Shown here: positions 8,849 through 18,931 of the stretch, in pieces | How positions within the stretch are numbered: the stretch's first letter is position 1 | How the letters are laid out: each line of letters begins with the position of its first letter | Assembly (NCBI RefSeq): GCF_900143055.1 | Contig: NZ_FRCW01000003.1 | Location: 1 to 64,000, forward strand | Length of the DNA: 64,000 nucleotides | Origin: Fibrobacter sp. UWR3 | GTDB taxonomy: Bacteria; Fibrobacterota; Fibrobacteria; Fibrobacterales; Fibrobacteraceae | Reading direction: 5' to 3' | The notes under the pieces: model-generated | Databases searched by the model: none | What the model was told of the DNA's origin: nothing | Seen by the model: only the letters and a program-made list of their open reading frames with translations | Made by a program: the position numbers and the translations under genes

Positions 8849-10882
8849 TTAGATTTCCTTGAGCCAATCCCCGAAACTTGCGTCGCTGGGCATGCGCCAG
8901 TCGGCACGTGGCGATAGCGAGATGGTTCCGACCTTCGGGCCGTCGGGAATGCAACTGCGCTTGAACTGCTGCGTAAAGAAGCGCCTGACAAAGATGGCGA
9001 GCGCCTTGTCAATTTCTTCGTCAGTATGCCTGTTTGCGAACGCGTATTTCGCGAGATAGCGGAGCTTATCGGGAGCGGCACCGTATTTCGCAAAATGGTA
9101 AAGGAAAAAATCGTGCAGTTCGTAGGCGCCGAGAATGCACTCCGTCTTTTGCGCAATCTGGCCGTTTGAATCGGCGGGCAAAAGTTCCGGAGAGACGGGC
9201 GTATCGAGGATGTCGCGGAGGACTGCGACAAGTTCCGCGCCTTTTTCGCGGGTTTCAAGATGTGCGCCGGTTTCGCTGGGGGAAAGTTCTGCGCCGAATT
9301 CGCTCGGATTGTGAACTGCGCGGTCGGCATACCAGCGCACAATATGGCGCACGAGCGTCTTGGGAATATCGCAGTTCACCGCATACATGGACATGTGATC
9401 GGCATTGTAAGTACTCCAGCCCAGCGCAATTTCGGAGAGGTCACCCGTGCCGATAACAATTCCGCCTTCGCTGTTCGCGATATCCATCAGGATTTGCGTG
9501 CGTTCGCGGGCCTGCACATTCTCGTAAGTCACATCGAGCTTTTGCGGGTCGTGCCCGATGTCGACAAAATGCTGGAGGCATGCCTTCTGGATATCGACGG
9601 TGCGCAGCTCTACGCCCAAGAGTTTCGCAAGTTCAACCGCATTGTTCTTGGTACGCTTGGTCGTGCCGAATCCAGGCATCGTGAGCGCGAGAATTTCAGA
9701 AGCCGAGCGGTTCAGCAGCTTGAACGTTTCCGCAACCACAAGAAGAGCGAGCGTAGAATCGAGCCCGCCGCTCAGGCCAATCACAGCACGCTTGCTGCGG
9801 GTCGCCTCCAAGCGCTTGGCAAGCCCCGCGCACTGTATATTGAAAATCTCCGTGCAATTTATATCGCGGGTTTCAATGCTCCCCGGTACAAAGGGCGTCG
9901 ACGAAACATAGCGGTACTGGAGCGTATCGCAACCACGCAGGCAGTCAAGAGTCGCCGCACGCGCAATAATGGCACGGCTGTCAAAATCCTGGAAGCTTCC
10001 TTCACTCAGGCGCTGCATATTCAGGCGCTCCACGTCCACATCGGCATACACGATTTCGGTTTCACGCGAGAACGGCCTACTTTCGGCAAGCATGCTCCCG
10101 TTTTCTGCTATCATCAAATGACCGCTAAAGACCATATCCGTCGTAGATTCGTGCACTCCGGCAGAGGCATACACGTAGGCCGCCATGCAACGCGCCGACT
10201 GATTCATCACCAAGTTCCTGCGGTAATCGCGCTTGCCTACCAGCGCATCGCTTGCCGAGAGATTCACTATGACGTTCGCACCCGCAAGTGCAAGTTCCCC
10301 GCTGGGTGGCGCAGGCGTCCACAGGTCTTCGCAAAGTTCCACGCCTATGCGGACCTCGGAACCCGAATTACAAGACGCGCCGCCCTTCACAGTAATAAAA
10401 TTCGTGATAGGCACCTCGCCCGCACTGTCAATAAAACAGCGGAGAGGCGCGCAGCCATTACCCGCATCACCACACAGTAAATCCCGCCCGCTGGAAAAAT
10501 GGCGTTTCTCGTAGAATTCACGCTGGTTCGGCAAGTGAATCTTGGGCGTAATCGCAACAACGCGCCCGTGTTGCACAAAGGCAGCGCAGTTATATAGCCT
10601 GCCGAGTATGCGCAAAGGCAGACCCACCGCTATCACGGTGTCGCTTTCTTTTAAGGCGTCCGCAATCCGCACCAACGCGCGGGTGCTGTTCTGCAAAAGC
10701 AGTTCCTGGTGGAACAAGTCGCTGCAAGTATAGCCCGTAATGCAAAGTTCCGGGAAAACGACAAAAGCCGCCCCGTTAGAGGCAGCAATTTTTGCGCTCC
10801 TGATAATTTCTTCGGTATTGTAGGCGGTATCGGCCACTTTTAAAATGGGCGAAACGGCCGCAAAACGATAAAATCCGAACAT
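8849..10882 (-). CDS. nadE: Glutamine-dependent NAD+ synthetase
   Basis: A 677-residue two-domain enzyme that converts nicotinic acid adenine dinucleotide to NAD+, using ammonia released from glutamine. The N-terminal nitrilase-type amidase domain has the Glu-Lys-Cys triad in FPELCITGY, TPKIHLPN and GVELCEDLW. The C-terminal synthetase domain begins near residue 335 and has the PP-loop GLSGGLDSTLALL and the IGTGDLSEIALGWSTYNADHMSMY block typical of NadE. The long form is the usual length. It begins 22 bp after the gltD stop on the same strand, with no terminator between, so it is probably transcribed with gltBD from a sigma-54 promoter. That links NAD synthesis to glutamine supply. Confidence 0.93.
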   Translation of the reverse strand: MFGFYRFAAVSPILKVADTAYNTEEIIRSAKIAASNGAAFVVFPELCITGYTCSDLFHQELLLQNSTRALVRIADALKESDTVIAVGLPLRILGRLYNCAAFVQHGRVVAITPKIHLPNQREFYEKRHFSSGRDLLCGDAGNGCAPLRCFIDSAGEVPITNFITVKGGASCNSGSEVRIGVELCEDLWTPAPPSGELALAGANVIVNLSASDALVGKRDYRRNLVMNQSARCMAAYVYASAGVHESTTDMVFSGHLMIAENGSMLAESRPFSRETEIVYADVDVERLNMQRLSEGSFQDFDSRAIIARAATLDCLRGCDTLQYRYVSSTPFVPGSIETRDINCTEIFNIQCAGLAKRLEATRSKRAVIGLSGGLDSTLALLVVAETFKLLNRSASEILALTMPGFGTTKRTKNNAVELAKLLGVELRTVDIQKACLQHFVDIGHDPQKLDVTYENVQARERTQILMDIANSEGGIVIGTGDLSEIALGWSTYNADHMSMYAVNCDIPKTLVRHIVRWYADRAVHNPSEFGAELSPSETGAHLETREKGAELVAVLRDILDTPVSPELLPADSNGQIAQKTECILGAYELHDFFLYHFAKYGAAPDKLRYLAKYAFANRHTDEEIDKALAIFVRRFFTQQFKRSCIPDGPKVGTISLSPRADWRMPSDASFGDWLKEI

Positions 10883-10904
10883 AGTGCCGCGCGCAGTTTA
10901 TAGC

Positions 10905-12269
10905 TTACTTGAGCGCCGCGACTTTCGCCTTCGCGTCAGCCATAGCACGCACCACGAGAGAGGCGCCGTTCGCGCAGTCGCCCACCGCATAGATGTGTCG
11001 GGCCGGATCCGGGATAATCGCTGTTCGCGGGGTAAGTTGCAGGCCCAGGTCATTCACGATTCCCTCGGCAGGCACTCCGGTGAATCCCATCGCGAGCACC
11101 ACCAAGTCGGTATCGATGACCTCGGTAGAATTCGGGACTTCTGCAGGCTTGAGGGGACGGCCCTGCGGAGACATTTCCCATTCCACACGAACCGCTTCCA
11201 CGCCAGCCACACGACCGTCCTTCACAATAAACTGCTTGGACGAAACATTCCAACGACGCTCACCGCCTTCATGCTGGGCGTAGCTGGTGCGTAGCATGTA
11301 CGGCCAATCGGGCCACGGCGTAGAAGGAGAACGTTCCTCAGGGGGCTTGGGCATGAATTCCACCTGGAGCACGCTTTCGCATCCTTCGCGAATGGCCTTA
11401 CCCACGCAGTCGTTACCCGTATCGCCACCGCCAATCACCAACACCTTGCGGCCCTTGGCGCTGAACTTTTCGGGATTCTTTTCGCCCGGCATTTCGGCTC
11501 CGTGCAAGAAATCGAGAGCGAGAAAAATTCCTTCGGCATCGCGGCCCGGGATTTTCAAATCACGGGCGTTCGGCGTTCCAATCGCGAGGAACACCTCGTC
11601 AAAATTCTTGTGGATGTATTCTGCCGCAATGTCCTTCCCTATTTCGGTATTGTAGACAAACTTGATTCTAGCGGCTTCGAGCAAGGCGATGCGGCGGTCG
11701 ATAATGGACTTGTCCAGTTTCCAGTTCGGGATGCCGTAGCGCAGCAGGCCACCCGCCTTCGCATGCTTCTCGAAAACCGTGACGGCATAGCCCTTGCGGC
11801 GCAACGCCTCAGCAGCAAACAGGCCCGAAGGACCGGAGCCGATGACGGCGGCAGACTTTCCGTTGGGTTCAGCAGTCGGGAGCACCACGCGACCTTCCTC
11901 GAAGGCAGTCTCGACGATGAACTTCTCGATCTGGCGCACCATCACCGGATCGTTATGTACGTTGCCGGTACAAGCGGATTCGCAAAGCGCGGGACAAACG
12001 CGGCCCGTAAACTCCGGGAAAAACGCAGTCTTGCTGATGATATCGTATGCGCGTTCCGCATTCCCGGCAGCAATCGCCGCATTGAATTCGGGGACGAGAT
12101 TACCGAGCGGGCAACCCGCACCATGGCAGAACGGGATTCCACAGGTGTGACAGCGTTCCGCCTGGCCGATGATTTCGATTGAAGTGAGCTTGCGCTCGAC
12201 TTCGTTGTTGTCCTTAACACGCTCTTCGACAGGGCGGTAGATGTCTGCGATTCGGTTGATTTCCTGCAT
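10905..12269 (-). CDS. gltD: Glutamate synthase small subunit
   Basis: A 454-residue subunit that passes NADPH electrons to the large subunit. The N-terminal cysteine cluster for 4Fe-4S centres (CHTCGIPFCHGAGCPLGN; later CPALCESACTG), the FAD-binding GSGPSGLFAAEALRRKGY and the NADPH-binding GGGDTGNDCVG are all visible, followed by the C-terminal GDCANGASLVVRA motif. The start codon overlaps the stop codon of gltB by one base (TAATG), so the two subunits are coupled. Length is usual for the family. Confidence 0.95.
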   Translation of the reverse strand: MQEINRIADIYRPVEERVKDNNEVERKLTSIEIIGQAERCHTCGIPFCHGAGCPLGNLVPEFNAAIAAGNAERAYDIISKTAFFPEFTGRVCPALCESACTGNVHNDPVMVRQIEKFIVETAFEEGRVVLPTAEPNGKSAAVIGSGPSGLFAAEALRRKGYAVTVFEKHAKAGGLLRYGIPNWKLDKSIIDRRIALLEAARIKFVYNTEIGKDIAAEYIHKNFDEVFLAIGTPNARDLKIPGRDAEGIFLALDFLHGAEMPGEKNPEKFSAKGRKVLVIGGGDTGNDCVGKAIREGCESVLQVEFMPKPPEERSPSTPWPDWPYMLRTSYAQHEGGERRWNVSSKQFIVKDGRVAGVEAVRVEWEMSPQGRPLKPAEVPNSTEVIDTDLVVLAMGFTGVPAEGIVNDLGLQLTPRTAIIPDPARHIYAVGDCANGASLVVRAMADAKAKVAALK

Positions 12270-15200
12270 TATGCCCTCCCCTTCTTCGCCAACGCGTTCC
12301 TGTAATCCACCGGGAAAATCTTCACGAATTTCGGGCGTTCGCTGTTCCAGTTCTCCAGAATGCGCTTGCCCTTCTCGCTGCCCGTCGCTTCAACGTGCTG
12401 CTTGATGATGTCGAGCAGTTCGCTTTCGCTCTCGGTGCCCGGAAGTACGCTTTCCAGGTCGGCGGAATCCACGTTGCAGCTCAGGTCAAAGTGGCCAGTC
12501 TCATCATAGACATAGGCAAAACCACCCGTCATACCCGCGGCGAAATTCACGCCCACGCGACCAAGCACTACAACGCGACCGCCTGTCATGTATTCGCAGC
12601 CGTGATCGCCCACGCCTTCGCTGACCAATAGCATGCCCGAGTTACGGATGCCAAAGCGTTCGCCGGCGAGACCGTTGATGAAAATCTTGCCCGAAGTTCC
12701 GCCATAACCGATGACGTTACCCGCAATCACGTTGTCTTCGGCCTTGAAGCTTGCATTGCTGGGCGGGCGAACGATAATCTTACCGCCCGAAAGACCCTTG
12801 CCCATAAAGTCATTGGCTTCGCCCTGCAAATCGAGAGTGATACCCGGAGCAAGGAATGCACCGAAGCTCTGGCCCGCGACACCCTGCAGGTGAATCTTGA
12901 TGGTATCTTCGGGGAGGCCCTTCACGCCGAAGTGTTCATCCACCTCGCCGGAAAGTTCCGTACCGACCGTACGGTCGACGTTGTGTACCACCGTGCAGAG
13001 TTCCACGGCCTTGCCGCTCTTGAGCGTATCGGCCACGAACGGCAGGAGTTCACGACGGTCGAAGTTTTCAAGCGGTTCCTTCACGAAGTTCTTGTCGAAG
13101 GACTTGACGCCACTACCCACAGTTTCGAAAATCTTGCTGAAGTCGAGGTTGTGCGCCTTGTAGAAGGCAATAGCTTCGTCCCGTTCCAGCAAGTCGCTAC
13201 GGCCGCAGGCTTCCGCCAGGGAACGCAGGCCAAGGCTTGCGAGAATCTCGCGGACTTCGTCGGCAATGAAGAAGAGGAAGTTTTCCACGTATTCGGGCTT
13301 GCCCGCAAAGCGCTTGCGGTAATCCGCATCCTGCGTGGCAATACCCATGGGGCACTGGTTCGTATGGCACTTGCGATCCATCACGCAACCAAGGCTAACG
13401 AGCAGGTTTGTCGCAAAACCGAATTCTTCGGCACCGAGGAGGGCGGCAACAACAACGTCACGGCCCGTCTTGAGCTGACCATCCACCTGGAGCTTGATGC
13501 GCCCGCGCAAATCGTTCAGCACCAGCGTCTGTTCTGCTTCGGCAATGCCCAGTTCCCAGGGGAGGCCCGCATGCTTGATGGAAGTAAGCGGAGATGCGCC
13601 CGTACCGCCATCGTGACCGGAAATCAGCACCACGTCGGCATGGGCTTTGGCGACACCAGCGGCAATCGTGCCCACACCTACTTCGGACACGAGCTTCACA
13701 GAAACGCGTGCCTTCGGGTTGGCGTTGCGCAGGTCGTAAATCAACTGAGCCAAGTCCTCGATAGAGTAAATATCATGGTGCGGCGGCGGAGAAATCAGCG
13801 ACACGTTCGGAATGCTGTGACGGATACGCGCCACAAACTCGTTCACCTTGTGGGCCGGCAGCTGGCCGCCTTCGCCGGGCTTTGCGCCCTGGGCCATCTT
13901 GATTTGCAAATCCTTTGCATGACGCAGATAATCGATGGTCACGCCAAAGCGGCCCGATGCCACCTGCCGAATCGCAGAACTGCGGATATCGCCGTTAGCC
14001 GCCGGAGTATCGCGGTCGGGGTCTTCACCACCTTCACCGCAGTTGCTCATGGCACCGATGCGGTTCATGGCAATGGCAATCGTCTCGTGGGCTTCGGGGC
14101 TCAAAGAGCCAAGGCTCATCGCGCCCGCCACAAAGTGATGGATAATCGATTCGCGAGATTCGACTTCGCTAATGTCAATCGGGGTTGCCTTCTTAAACTT
14201 GAAGAGGCCGCGCAGAGTCGCCTGACGTTCAGACTGATCGTTGATCAGTTTGCTGTAAACCTTGAACTTTTCGTAGTCGCCACCCTGCACCGCCTGGCGG
14301 AATGCGGCAAGCGACTGCGGAGTCCACAGGTGCTTCTCGCCTTCCTTGCGGAATGCATACTGGCCACCCGACTGCAACACCTTGCTTGCATCGGCAAATG
14401 CAATCTTCTGGCGCTCGCCCACTTCGCGGGCAATCTCTTCGAGGCCGATACCTTCGATACGGCTTGCCGTACCCGGGAGGAACTTCTCGATGAGTTCGTG
14501 GTTCAGGCCCACGGCTTCGAAAATCTGGGCACTGCGGTAGCTGCGGAGGGTAGAAATACCCATCTTGCTCATAATCTTCAGCAGGCCCTTATCCACCGCC
14601 TTTACATAATTTGCAGCAGCCGTCACCGAGTCCACATCCAGGTCACCATTGTGGCACATGTTGGTGATGCTCTCGAAAGCGAGATACGGGTTGATGACCG
14701 TGGCACCGTAACCGAGGAGCAGGGCAAAGTGCATCACCTCACGCACTTCGCCGCTCTGCACAATCAGGCCGATTTCGGGGCGAACGCCCGCTTCCACCAG
14801 GGCACGGTTCACGCAGGCCGTCGCCAAAAGCGAAGGCATGGGCACGTAACCCCAGTCGATGTTCTTGTCCGAAAGCACGATGATATCGTAGCTGTCCTGC
14901 ACGGCGCGCACGGCATCGCCGGCGAGGTTCTGCAAAGCTGCTTCCAGCACGGAACCGTCACCGCCCAGCGGGAACTGCATCTTGAGCACCTTCGCCTTGA
15001 ACGCCTTGTCACCGATATTCTCGAAGCGGCGGATTTCGTCTTCCGTCACAATCGGGCGCGGAATCTTGATAAGATGCGCCTGTTCCGGAGTCTCTTCCAG
15101 AATGTTGCCGTGGTTCCCGATGTATGTCGTAAGGCTCATCACCAGCTCTTCGCGAATCGGGTCAATCGGCGGGTTCGTCACCTGCGCAAACAGCTGCTTG

Positions 15201-16693
15201 AAGTAGTTGAACAACGGCTGCGGCTTGTCCGAAAGTACGGCCAGTGCGGCATCGTTACCCATGGAGCCAATCGGCTCTGCACCGTTCTTTGCCATGGGCA
15301 GCAAAATGATGGAGAGGTCTTCGGCAGAATAACCAAAGCGCTTCTGCTGCACCAGAATATCTTCGGGAACGTCGGACGGGTTGATTTCGCTGAAAAGCCC
15401 GCGAACGCTCATCTTGTTCTCGGCAACCCAGCGGCGGTAAGGCTTGGCGCGTGCCACCTGCGCCTTCATTTCCGCATTCTTCAAAATGCGGTGGTTTTCC
15501 AAATCCAGATAAATGATTTCGCCGGGCTTGAGGCGGCCCTTTTCTTCCACCTCGTCATCGCGCAAATCAAGCACGCCCGTCTCGGAGGCCATCATGAAAA
15601 GACCGTCTTTACACAGAGTGTAACGTGCCGGACGAAGACCGTTGCGGTCGAGAATCGCACCCGCATTCACGCCATCGCTGAACGCCACGGCAGCAGGGCC
15701 ATCCCACGGTTCCATGAGCATGGATTCATATTCGAAGAACCCACGCACGTCGCGTCCCAGGTAATGCTTCTTGCCCCAGGCCTGAGGCATGAGCATCATC
15801 ATCGCATGCGGAAGGCTACGACCCGCAGCGACGAGAAGCTCAAACATGTTGTCAAGGCTAGCCGAGTCACTCTGCCCCGCCGGAACAAGCGGCAAGAGCT
15901 TCTGCAGGTCATCGCCGATAATTTCGCTCTTCAGGTGCGGTTCGCGGGCACGCAGGCTGTTGAGGTTTCCGCGCAGGGTGTTGATTTCGCCGTTGTGAGC
16001 GAGGTAGCGGAACGGGTGTGCCAGCGGCCATGTGGGGAACGTGTTCGTGGAGTAGCGCTGGTGAACAAGCGCAATCGGGCTCTCGAAATCGAGATCGTTC
16101 AGGTCCTTGTAGAAGCCCTCAATCTGGCTCGCAAGAAGCAGGCCCTTATAGACGATGCTACGACGGCTGCAACTGCAAACGTACAAGCCCTTGCAGGCCT
16201 TTTCCATCAGGCGGCGGGCAACATACAACTTAATATCAAATGCACCGTCTTTTTCAAAAGCGGAACCGTCGAAGAACACCTGACGGATATGCGGCAACGT
16301 CTCGCGGGCCGTGCGACCGATCTTGTCGGCATTCACCGGCACCTCGCGGAAGTTCAGCACCGGCATGCACTCGGCAGCGGCAATCTCCTTGATCTTCGCG
16401 TCAAAGGCATCCGCCGCAAGCGTATTCTCCACAAAGAACATCGCCACGCCGTAACGCGCAGGCAGTTCCGGGTACAACTTGCGGAAAAACTTGTGAGGCA
16501 TCGAAAGCAAGAGACCCGCACCGTCGCCGGTTTCCGGGTCTCCACCTGCTGCACCGCGGTGCATGAGTCTCTTCAAAACGGTAATGCCCTGCAGCACAAT
16601 CTGGTGCGAGGCAACGTTATTAATATTAGCGACCAGACCGACACCGCAGGCGTCGTGTTCGTTCATCGGGTCGTAAAGAGCTTGAGCGTTCAT
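12269..16693 (-). CDS. gltB: Glutamate synthase large subunit
   Basis: A 1474-residue enzyme that makes two glutamates from glutamine and 2-oxoglutarate. The N-terminal glutamine amidotransferase starts at Cys16 (ACGVGL) after a 15-residue propeptide that must be removed. The central domain, the FMN barrel (EGGEDPDRD, GAKPGEGGQLP, SPPPHHDIYSIEDL, GHDGGTGASP) and the 3Fe-4S cysteines in CHTNQCPMG are present. The C-terminal beta-helix shows many Gly-rich turns (ANDFMGKGLSGG, GNVIGYGGT, GCEYMTGG). A good ribosome-binding site (AAGGACGAG) precedes the start. With glnN and amtB it forms the local ammonium-assimilation pathway. It is transcribed from a sigma-54 promoter. Confidence 0.96.
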   Translation of the reverse strand: MNAQALYDPMNEHDACGVGLVANINNVASHQIVLQGITVLKRLMHRGAAGGDPETGDGAGLLLSMPHKFFRKLYPELPARYGVAMFFVENTLAADAFDAKIKEIAAAECMPVLNFREVPVNADKIGRTARETLPHIRQVFFDGSAFEKDGAFDIKLYVARRLMEKACKGLYVCSCSRRSIVYKGLLLASQIEGFYKDLNDLDFESPIALVHQRYSTNTFPTWPLAHPFRYLAHNGEINTLRGNLNSLRAREPHLKSEIIGDDLQKLLPLVPAGQSDSASLDNMFELLVAAGRSLPHAMMMLMPQAWGKKHYLGRDVRGFFEYESMLMEPWDGPAAVAFSDGVNAGAILDRNGLRPARYTLCKDGLFMMASETGVLDLRDDEVEEKGRLKPGEIIYLDLENHRILKNAEMKAQVARAKPYRRWVAENKMSVRGLFSEINPSDVPEDILVQQKRFGYSAEDLSIILLPMAKNGAEPIGSMGNDAALAVLSDKPQPLFNYFKQLFAQVTNPPIDPIREELVMSLTTYIGNHGNILEETPEQAHLIKIPRPIVTEDEIRRFENIGDKAFKAKVLKMQFPLGGDGSVLEAALQNLAGDAVRAVQDSYDIIVLSDKNIDWGYVPMPSLLATACVNRALVEAGVRPEIGLIVQSGEVREVMHFALLLGYGATVINPYLAFESITNMCHNGDLDVDSVTAAANYVKAVDKGLLKIMSKMGISTLRSYRSAQIFEAVGLNHELIEKFLPGTASRIEGIGLEEIAREVGERQKIAFADASKVLQSGGQYAFRKEGEKHLWTPQSLAAFRQAVQGGDYEKFKVYSKLINDQSERQATLRGLFKFKKATPIDISEVESRESIIHHFVAGAMSLGSLSPEAHETIAIAMNRIGAMSNCGEGGEDPDRDTPAANGDIRSSAIRQVASGRFGVTIDYLRHAKDLQIKMAQGAKPGEGGQLPAHKVNEFVARIRHSIPNVSLISPPPHHDIYSIEDLAQLIYDLRNANPKARVSVKLVSEVGVGTIAAGVAKAHADVVLISGHDGGTGASPLTSIKHAGLPWELGIAEAEQTLVLNDLRGRIKLQVDGQLKTGRDVVVAALLGAEEFGFATNLLVSLGCVMDRKCHTNQCPMGIATQDADYRKRFAGKPEYVENFLFFIADEVREILASLGLRSLAEACGRSDLLERDEAIAFYKAHNLDFSKIFETVGSGVKSFDKNFVKEPLENFDRRELLPFVADTLKSGKAVELCTVVHNVDRTVGTELSGEVDEHFGVKGLPEDTIKIHLQGVAGQSFGAFLAPGITLDLQGEANDFMGKGLSGGKIIVRPPSNASFKAEDNVIAGNVIGYGGTSGKIFINGLAGERFGIRNSGMLLVSEGVGDHGCEYMTGGRVVVLGRVGVNFAAGMTGGFAYVYDETGHFDLSCNVDSADLESVLPGTESESELLDIIKQHVEATGSEKGKRILENWNSERPKFVKIFPVDYRNALAKKGRA

Positions 16694-16762
16694 ACTCGTC
16701 CTTTCCTAATTTTGCGAATCATTCTCAAATCCGCGCATTATTCCTATTTTTGCGATAAGGCT

Positions 16763-16779
16763 TTGCAAAATCCGTGCCA
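16763..16779 (-). promoter_or_regulatory. Sigma-54 promoter of gltB-gltD-nadE
   Basis: On the minus strand TGGCACGGATTTTGCAA matches the consensus with GG and GC 12 bp apart. The expected transcript start is about 60 nt before the gltB ATG. Confidence 0.9.
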
Positions 16780-16894
16780 ATTCCAGGAAATACCCGCCAA
16801 TTATTGAAAAAGCGGAAAGAATCTGTAAAACAATAGCAGAATCACAATATTAGTCCAAATCTTTAATTTCAAATTTTGTAAAATAACTAGCAGA

Positions 16895-16913
16895 GATTAC
16901 AATATTTGTAATC
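16895..16913. promoter_or_regulatory. Putative enhancer site for the gltB sigma-54 promoter
   Basis: A perfect inverted repeat, GATTACA-N5-TGTAATC, centred at 16904. The centre is 126 bp from the first G of the -24 element, the same distance as the related palindrome at glnN. A weaker copy (TTTCA, then TGTAAA) is nearby at about 16869-16884. It is proposed as an upstream activating site for an NtrC-like activator; no activator gene lies in the window. Confidence 0.6.
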
Positions 16914-16988
16914 CCAAAAAGACTCTCTCAACCCCTAAAAGGGTATTATTAAGAATCACCACCCACATCCCTTTTTTATATTTTAATT

Positions 16989-17969
16989 ATGCGAAATTTC
17001 AGGAGGATTTTTTACAACGTTATTCCTCTTCGAGGCTTGACTGCTGCGGTTATCCAATACGAACGCAAGCGTTCGTGCTGTCTAACCTTGCACGTCATTC
17101 TCTCGCTCGCGATGCTTACAGCACCGCTTTTCGCACATGACTATTGGCTAGATTCCGAAGAGGTTGGATGCTACGGTCTCGCAGGCCTACTTGGCGGAGG
17201 CGGAGGAGGACTCGCCACTAAAACTATCTGCCATTTTTTCGCCGATGACGGGCCAAAAAACATTTTCCCCTGTTACGAGCCAGACTCCAACGGAGGCTGC
17301 CGTATCGCACGGTACGCAAGCAGAACAAGGCTCCCGATGGTCGGCACACCTGAAGTTTTCAATCAAGACATTGAATGTTTCCGCTACAAGAACGAATCCT
17401 ACATCGTCATTCCTACATCTATCCCGGAACAGGTTCAAGATTCGATTTTTCACTTTCCCACTCAAGCCAAATGTTATAGTGACAGCTTGAACTGCGGCAA
17501 CATCAAAAGTGACACATTACCCCACGAAGGGCTTCCAAAGCCGTATTCTCATAAATATTTTTACTCCTGCAAGTATGCGTCCGCAACAACAGAAGGCTGC
17601 CCGATTGCAGAAAACGGCCTTTCCCTTGTCTTCGACGAAACGGGCAAACTCAAGCACTGGAAGCGAGACGGCTTATTGCTCTATCTCGAAATGAAGGCTG
17701 AAAACAACGTTACAAAATTCATGAACCGCGTAGAGCAAGAAGGCAAGCGTTATCAAAGCTATAAGCTTATATCGCCATGGCATTTTTACGATAACGACGC
17801 AACAAACATTATCGAAAAGTCCATCCACAAGGCGAGTGGGATGCAGTTCTTCTCAGGAATAAAAAAGTCTGAACGGAAGGACCTGCATTTCAACACGATG
17901 CAAGAGGCCATCAAGACTTGCAAAGAATGGATCCCTCTTAAAACGAATCAGAACGGAGGTGGAAAATGA
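16989..17969 (+). CDS. Secreted Cys-rich protein of unknown function, family member 1
   Basis: A 326-residue protein I do not recognise. A hydrophobic segment (LHVILSLAMLTAPLFA, ending near residue 49) suggests a signal peptide; the true start may be a later in-frame codon, since 35 residues precede the hydrophobic core. The mature part has about a dozen Cys and repeated aromatic-rich blocks: FPCYEPDSNGGCRIARYAS, IECFRYKNESYI, AKCYSDSLNC, EGCPIAENGLSLVFDETGKLKHW. These match the C-terminal half of the third gene of this operon (19540-20220). The stop overlaps the next gene's ATG by 4 nt. Disulfide-stabilised, envelope or extracellular location is inferred. Confidence 0.75.
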   Translation: MRNFRRIFYNVIPLRGLTAAVIQYERKRSCCLTLHVILSLAMLTAPLFAHDYWLDSEEVGCYGLAGLLGGGGGGLATKTICHFFADDGPKNIFPCYEPDSNGGCRIARYASRTRLPMVGTPEVFNQDIECFRYKNESYIVIPTSIPEQVQDSIFHFPTQAKCYSDSLNCGNIKSDTLPHEGLPKPYSHKYFYSCKYASATTEGCPIAENGLSLVFDETGKLKHWKRDGLLLYLEMKAENNVTKFMNRVEQEGKRYQSYKLISPWHFYDNDATNIIEKSIHKASGMQFFSGIKKSERKDLHFNTMQEAIKTCKEWIPLKTNQNGGGK

Positions 17970-18931
17970 ATTCTTTTTCTGCACTCCGCATCATCGCTAT
18001 TGCTGTATTTTTTGCTGGAGTCTGCTTAACGGCTTTCGCCCAAGACCGCTCCGCATCAGCAAGAGACAGCGTCGCCGCCTACTGCGTCACGTTCGAAAAC
18101 GACAGCACCTACACGGCTCGGCTTTTCCGCAAAGAAATTTCGCCCGCCAAAAAGAAACCTTTTAAAAGCGACGATTACTTCCTCAATCTTCCACGAAACC
18201 TAATAAGCAGTTATTCTCCAAAAAACGTATTCCATCTGACAAATGCCCCAAAAAATCTTCCGCATTACTACGGACAGCTCTTCCGTGCAAGCGAAAGCAA
18301 ATCGGAATGTCTCTCCGACATCACACGCAAAGAACGGGAATACAACGTATTACTTGTTGGCCCATGCGTAAAATCCATGCCCGTAGCCCATTACTGCCTT
18401 ATAGAAGGGAAACATCCCGCACTTTACCGCACCGAACTTTTCGAGAACGTTCCGGAAATCAGCCTGTTCGATGGAACAGGAACGGATCTAAACAGCTTGA
18501 CTTGCAGCGGCACGGCGCAAAAAGAAACATCAACCGAATGGGATTTTGCAGAAATTGGAAAATTTAGGCTGGGCCCCTATACGGAAGAAGACTCCTGCCA
18601 CGGGAAAAGTTCCTGGGAACGGAAATCGTCCGCTCTAATCCCCGAATACATCAACTTGTCCATAGACACCAATTTCAAGGCCACCTCAAAACAGCTAAAA
18701 GGTTTCTACGGCAAAAGCATTTCTGCCGTTTGGAACATCTCCATGGAATGCGGATTCGATAAAGTAAAGCAAGCCTTTGAATACGAGATTATACTGACAG
18801 GAAAATGTCCGAGATTCATAAAACCACCGAAGACCAAGCTAAAAGCCGATAATTTCTGGGCCTTGAACATGGTTCAAGTTCACGGAGAATACGAGACTAA
18901 AAACTGCGCTATAAAGGGAGGCCTCGAATGA
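17966..18931 (+). CDS. Secreted Cys-containing protein of unknown function, family member 2
   Basis: A 321-residue protein with a clear signal peptide (first 25 residues, ending TAFAQ). The mature N terminus reads AAYCVTFENDSTYTARLF, and a later segment reads LKGFYGKSISAVWNISMECGFDKVK ... LTGKCPRF (written in pieces). Both segments have counterparts in the N-terminal half of the next protein (FCVSFEDEEHYRLLLL; FYKKTFTGYWMADLACICP; VGECKPDF). No enzymatic motif is visible. Start and stop codons overlap both neighbours (ATGA), so the three genes form one operon. Confidence 0.75.
   Translation: MNSFSALRIIAIAVFFAGVCLTAFAQDRSASARDSVAAYCVTFENDSTYTARLFRKEISPAKKKPFKSDDYFLNLPRNLISSYSPKNVFHLTNAPKNLPHYYGQLFRASESKSECLSDITRKEREYNVLLVGPCVKSMPVAHYCLIEGKHPALYRTELFENVPEISLFDGTGTDLNSLTCSGTAQKETSTEWDFAEIGKFRLGPYTEEDSCHGKSSWERKSSALIPEYINLSIDTNFKATSKQLKGFYGKSISAVWNISMECGFDKVKQAFEYEIILTGKCPRFIKPPKTKLKADNFWALNMVQVHGEYETKNCAIKGGLE

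Noticed and set aside
12890-16807. Very long open frame opposite gltB
   Set aside because: It is the antisense shadow of the glutamate synthase gene, produced by its codon bias; no family motif or ribosome-binding site.
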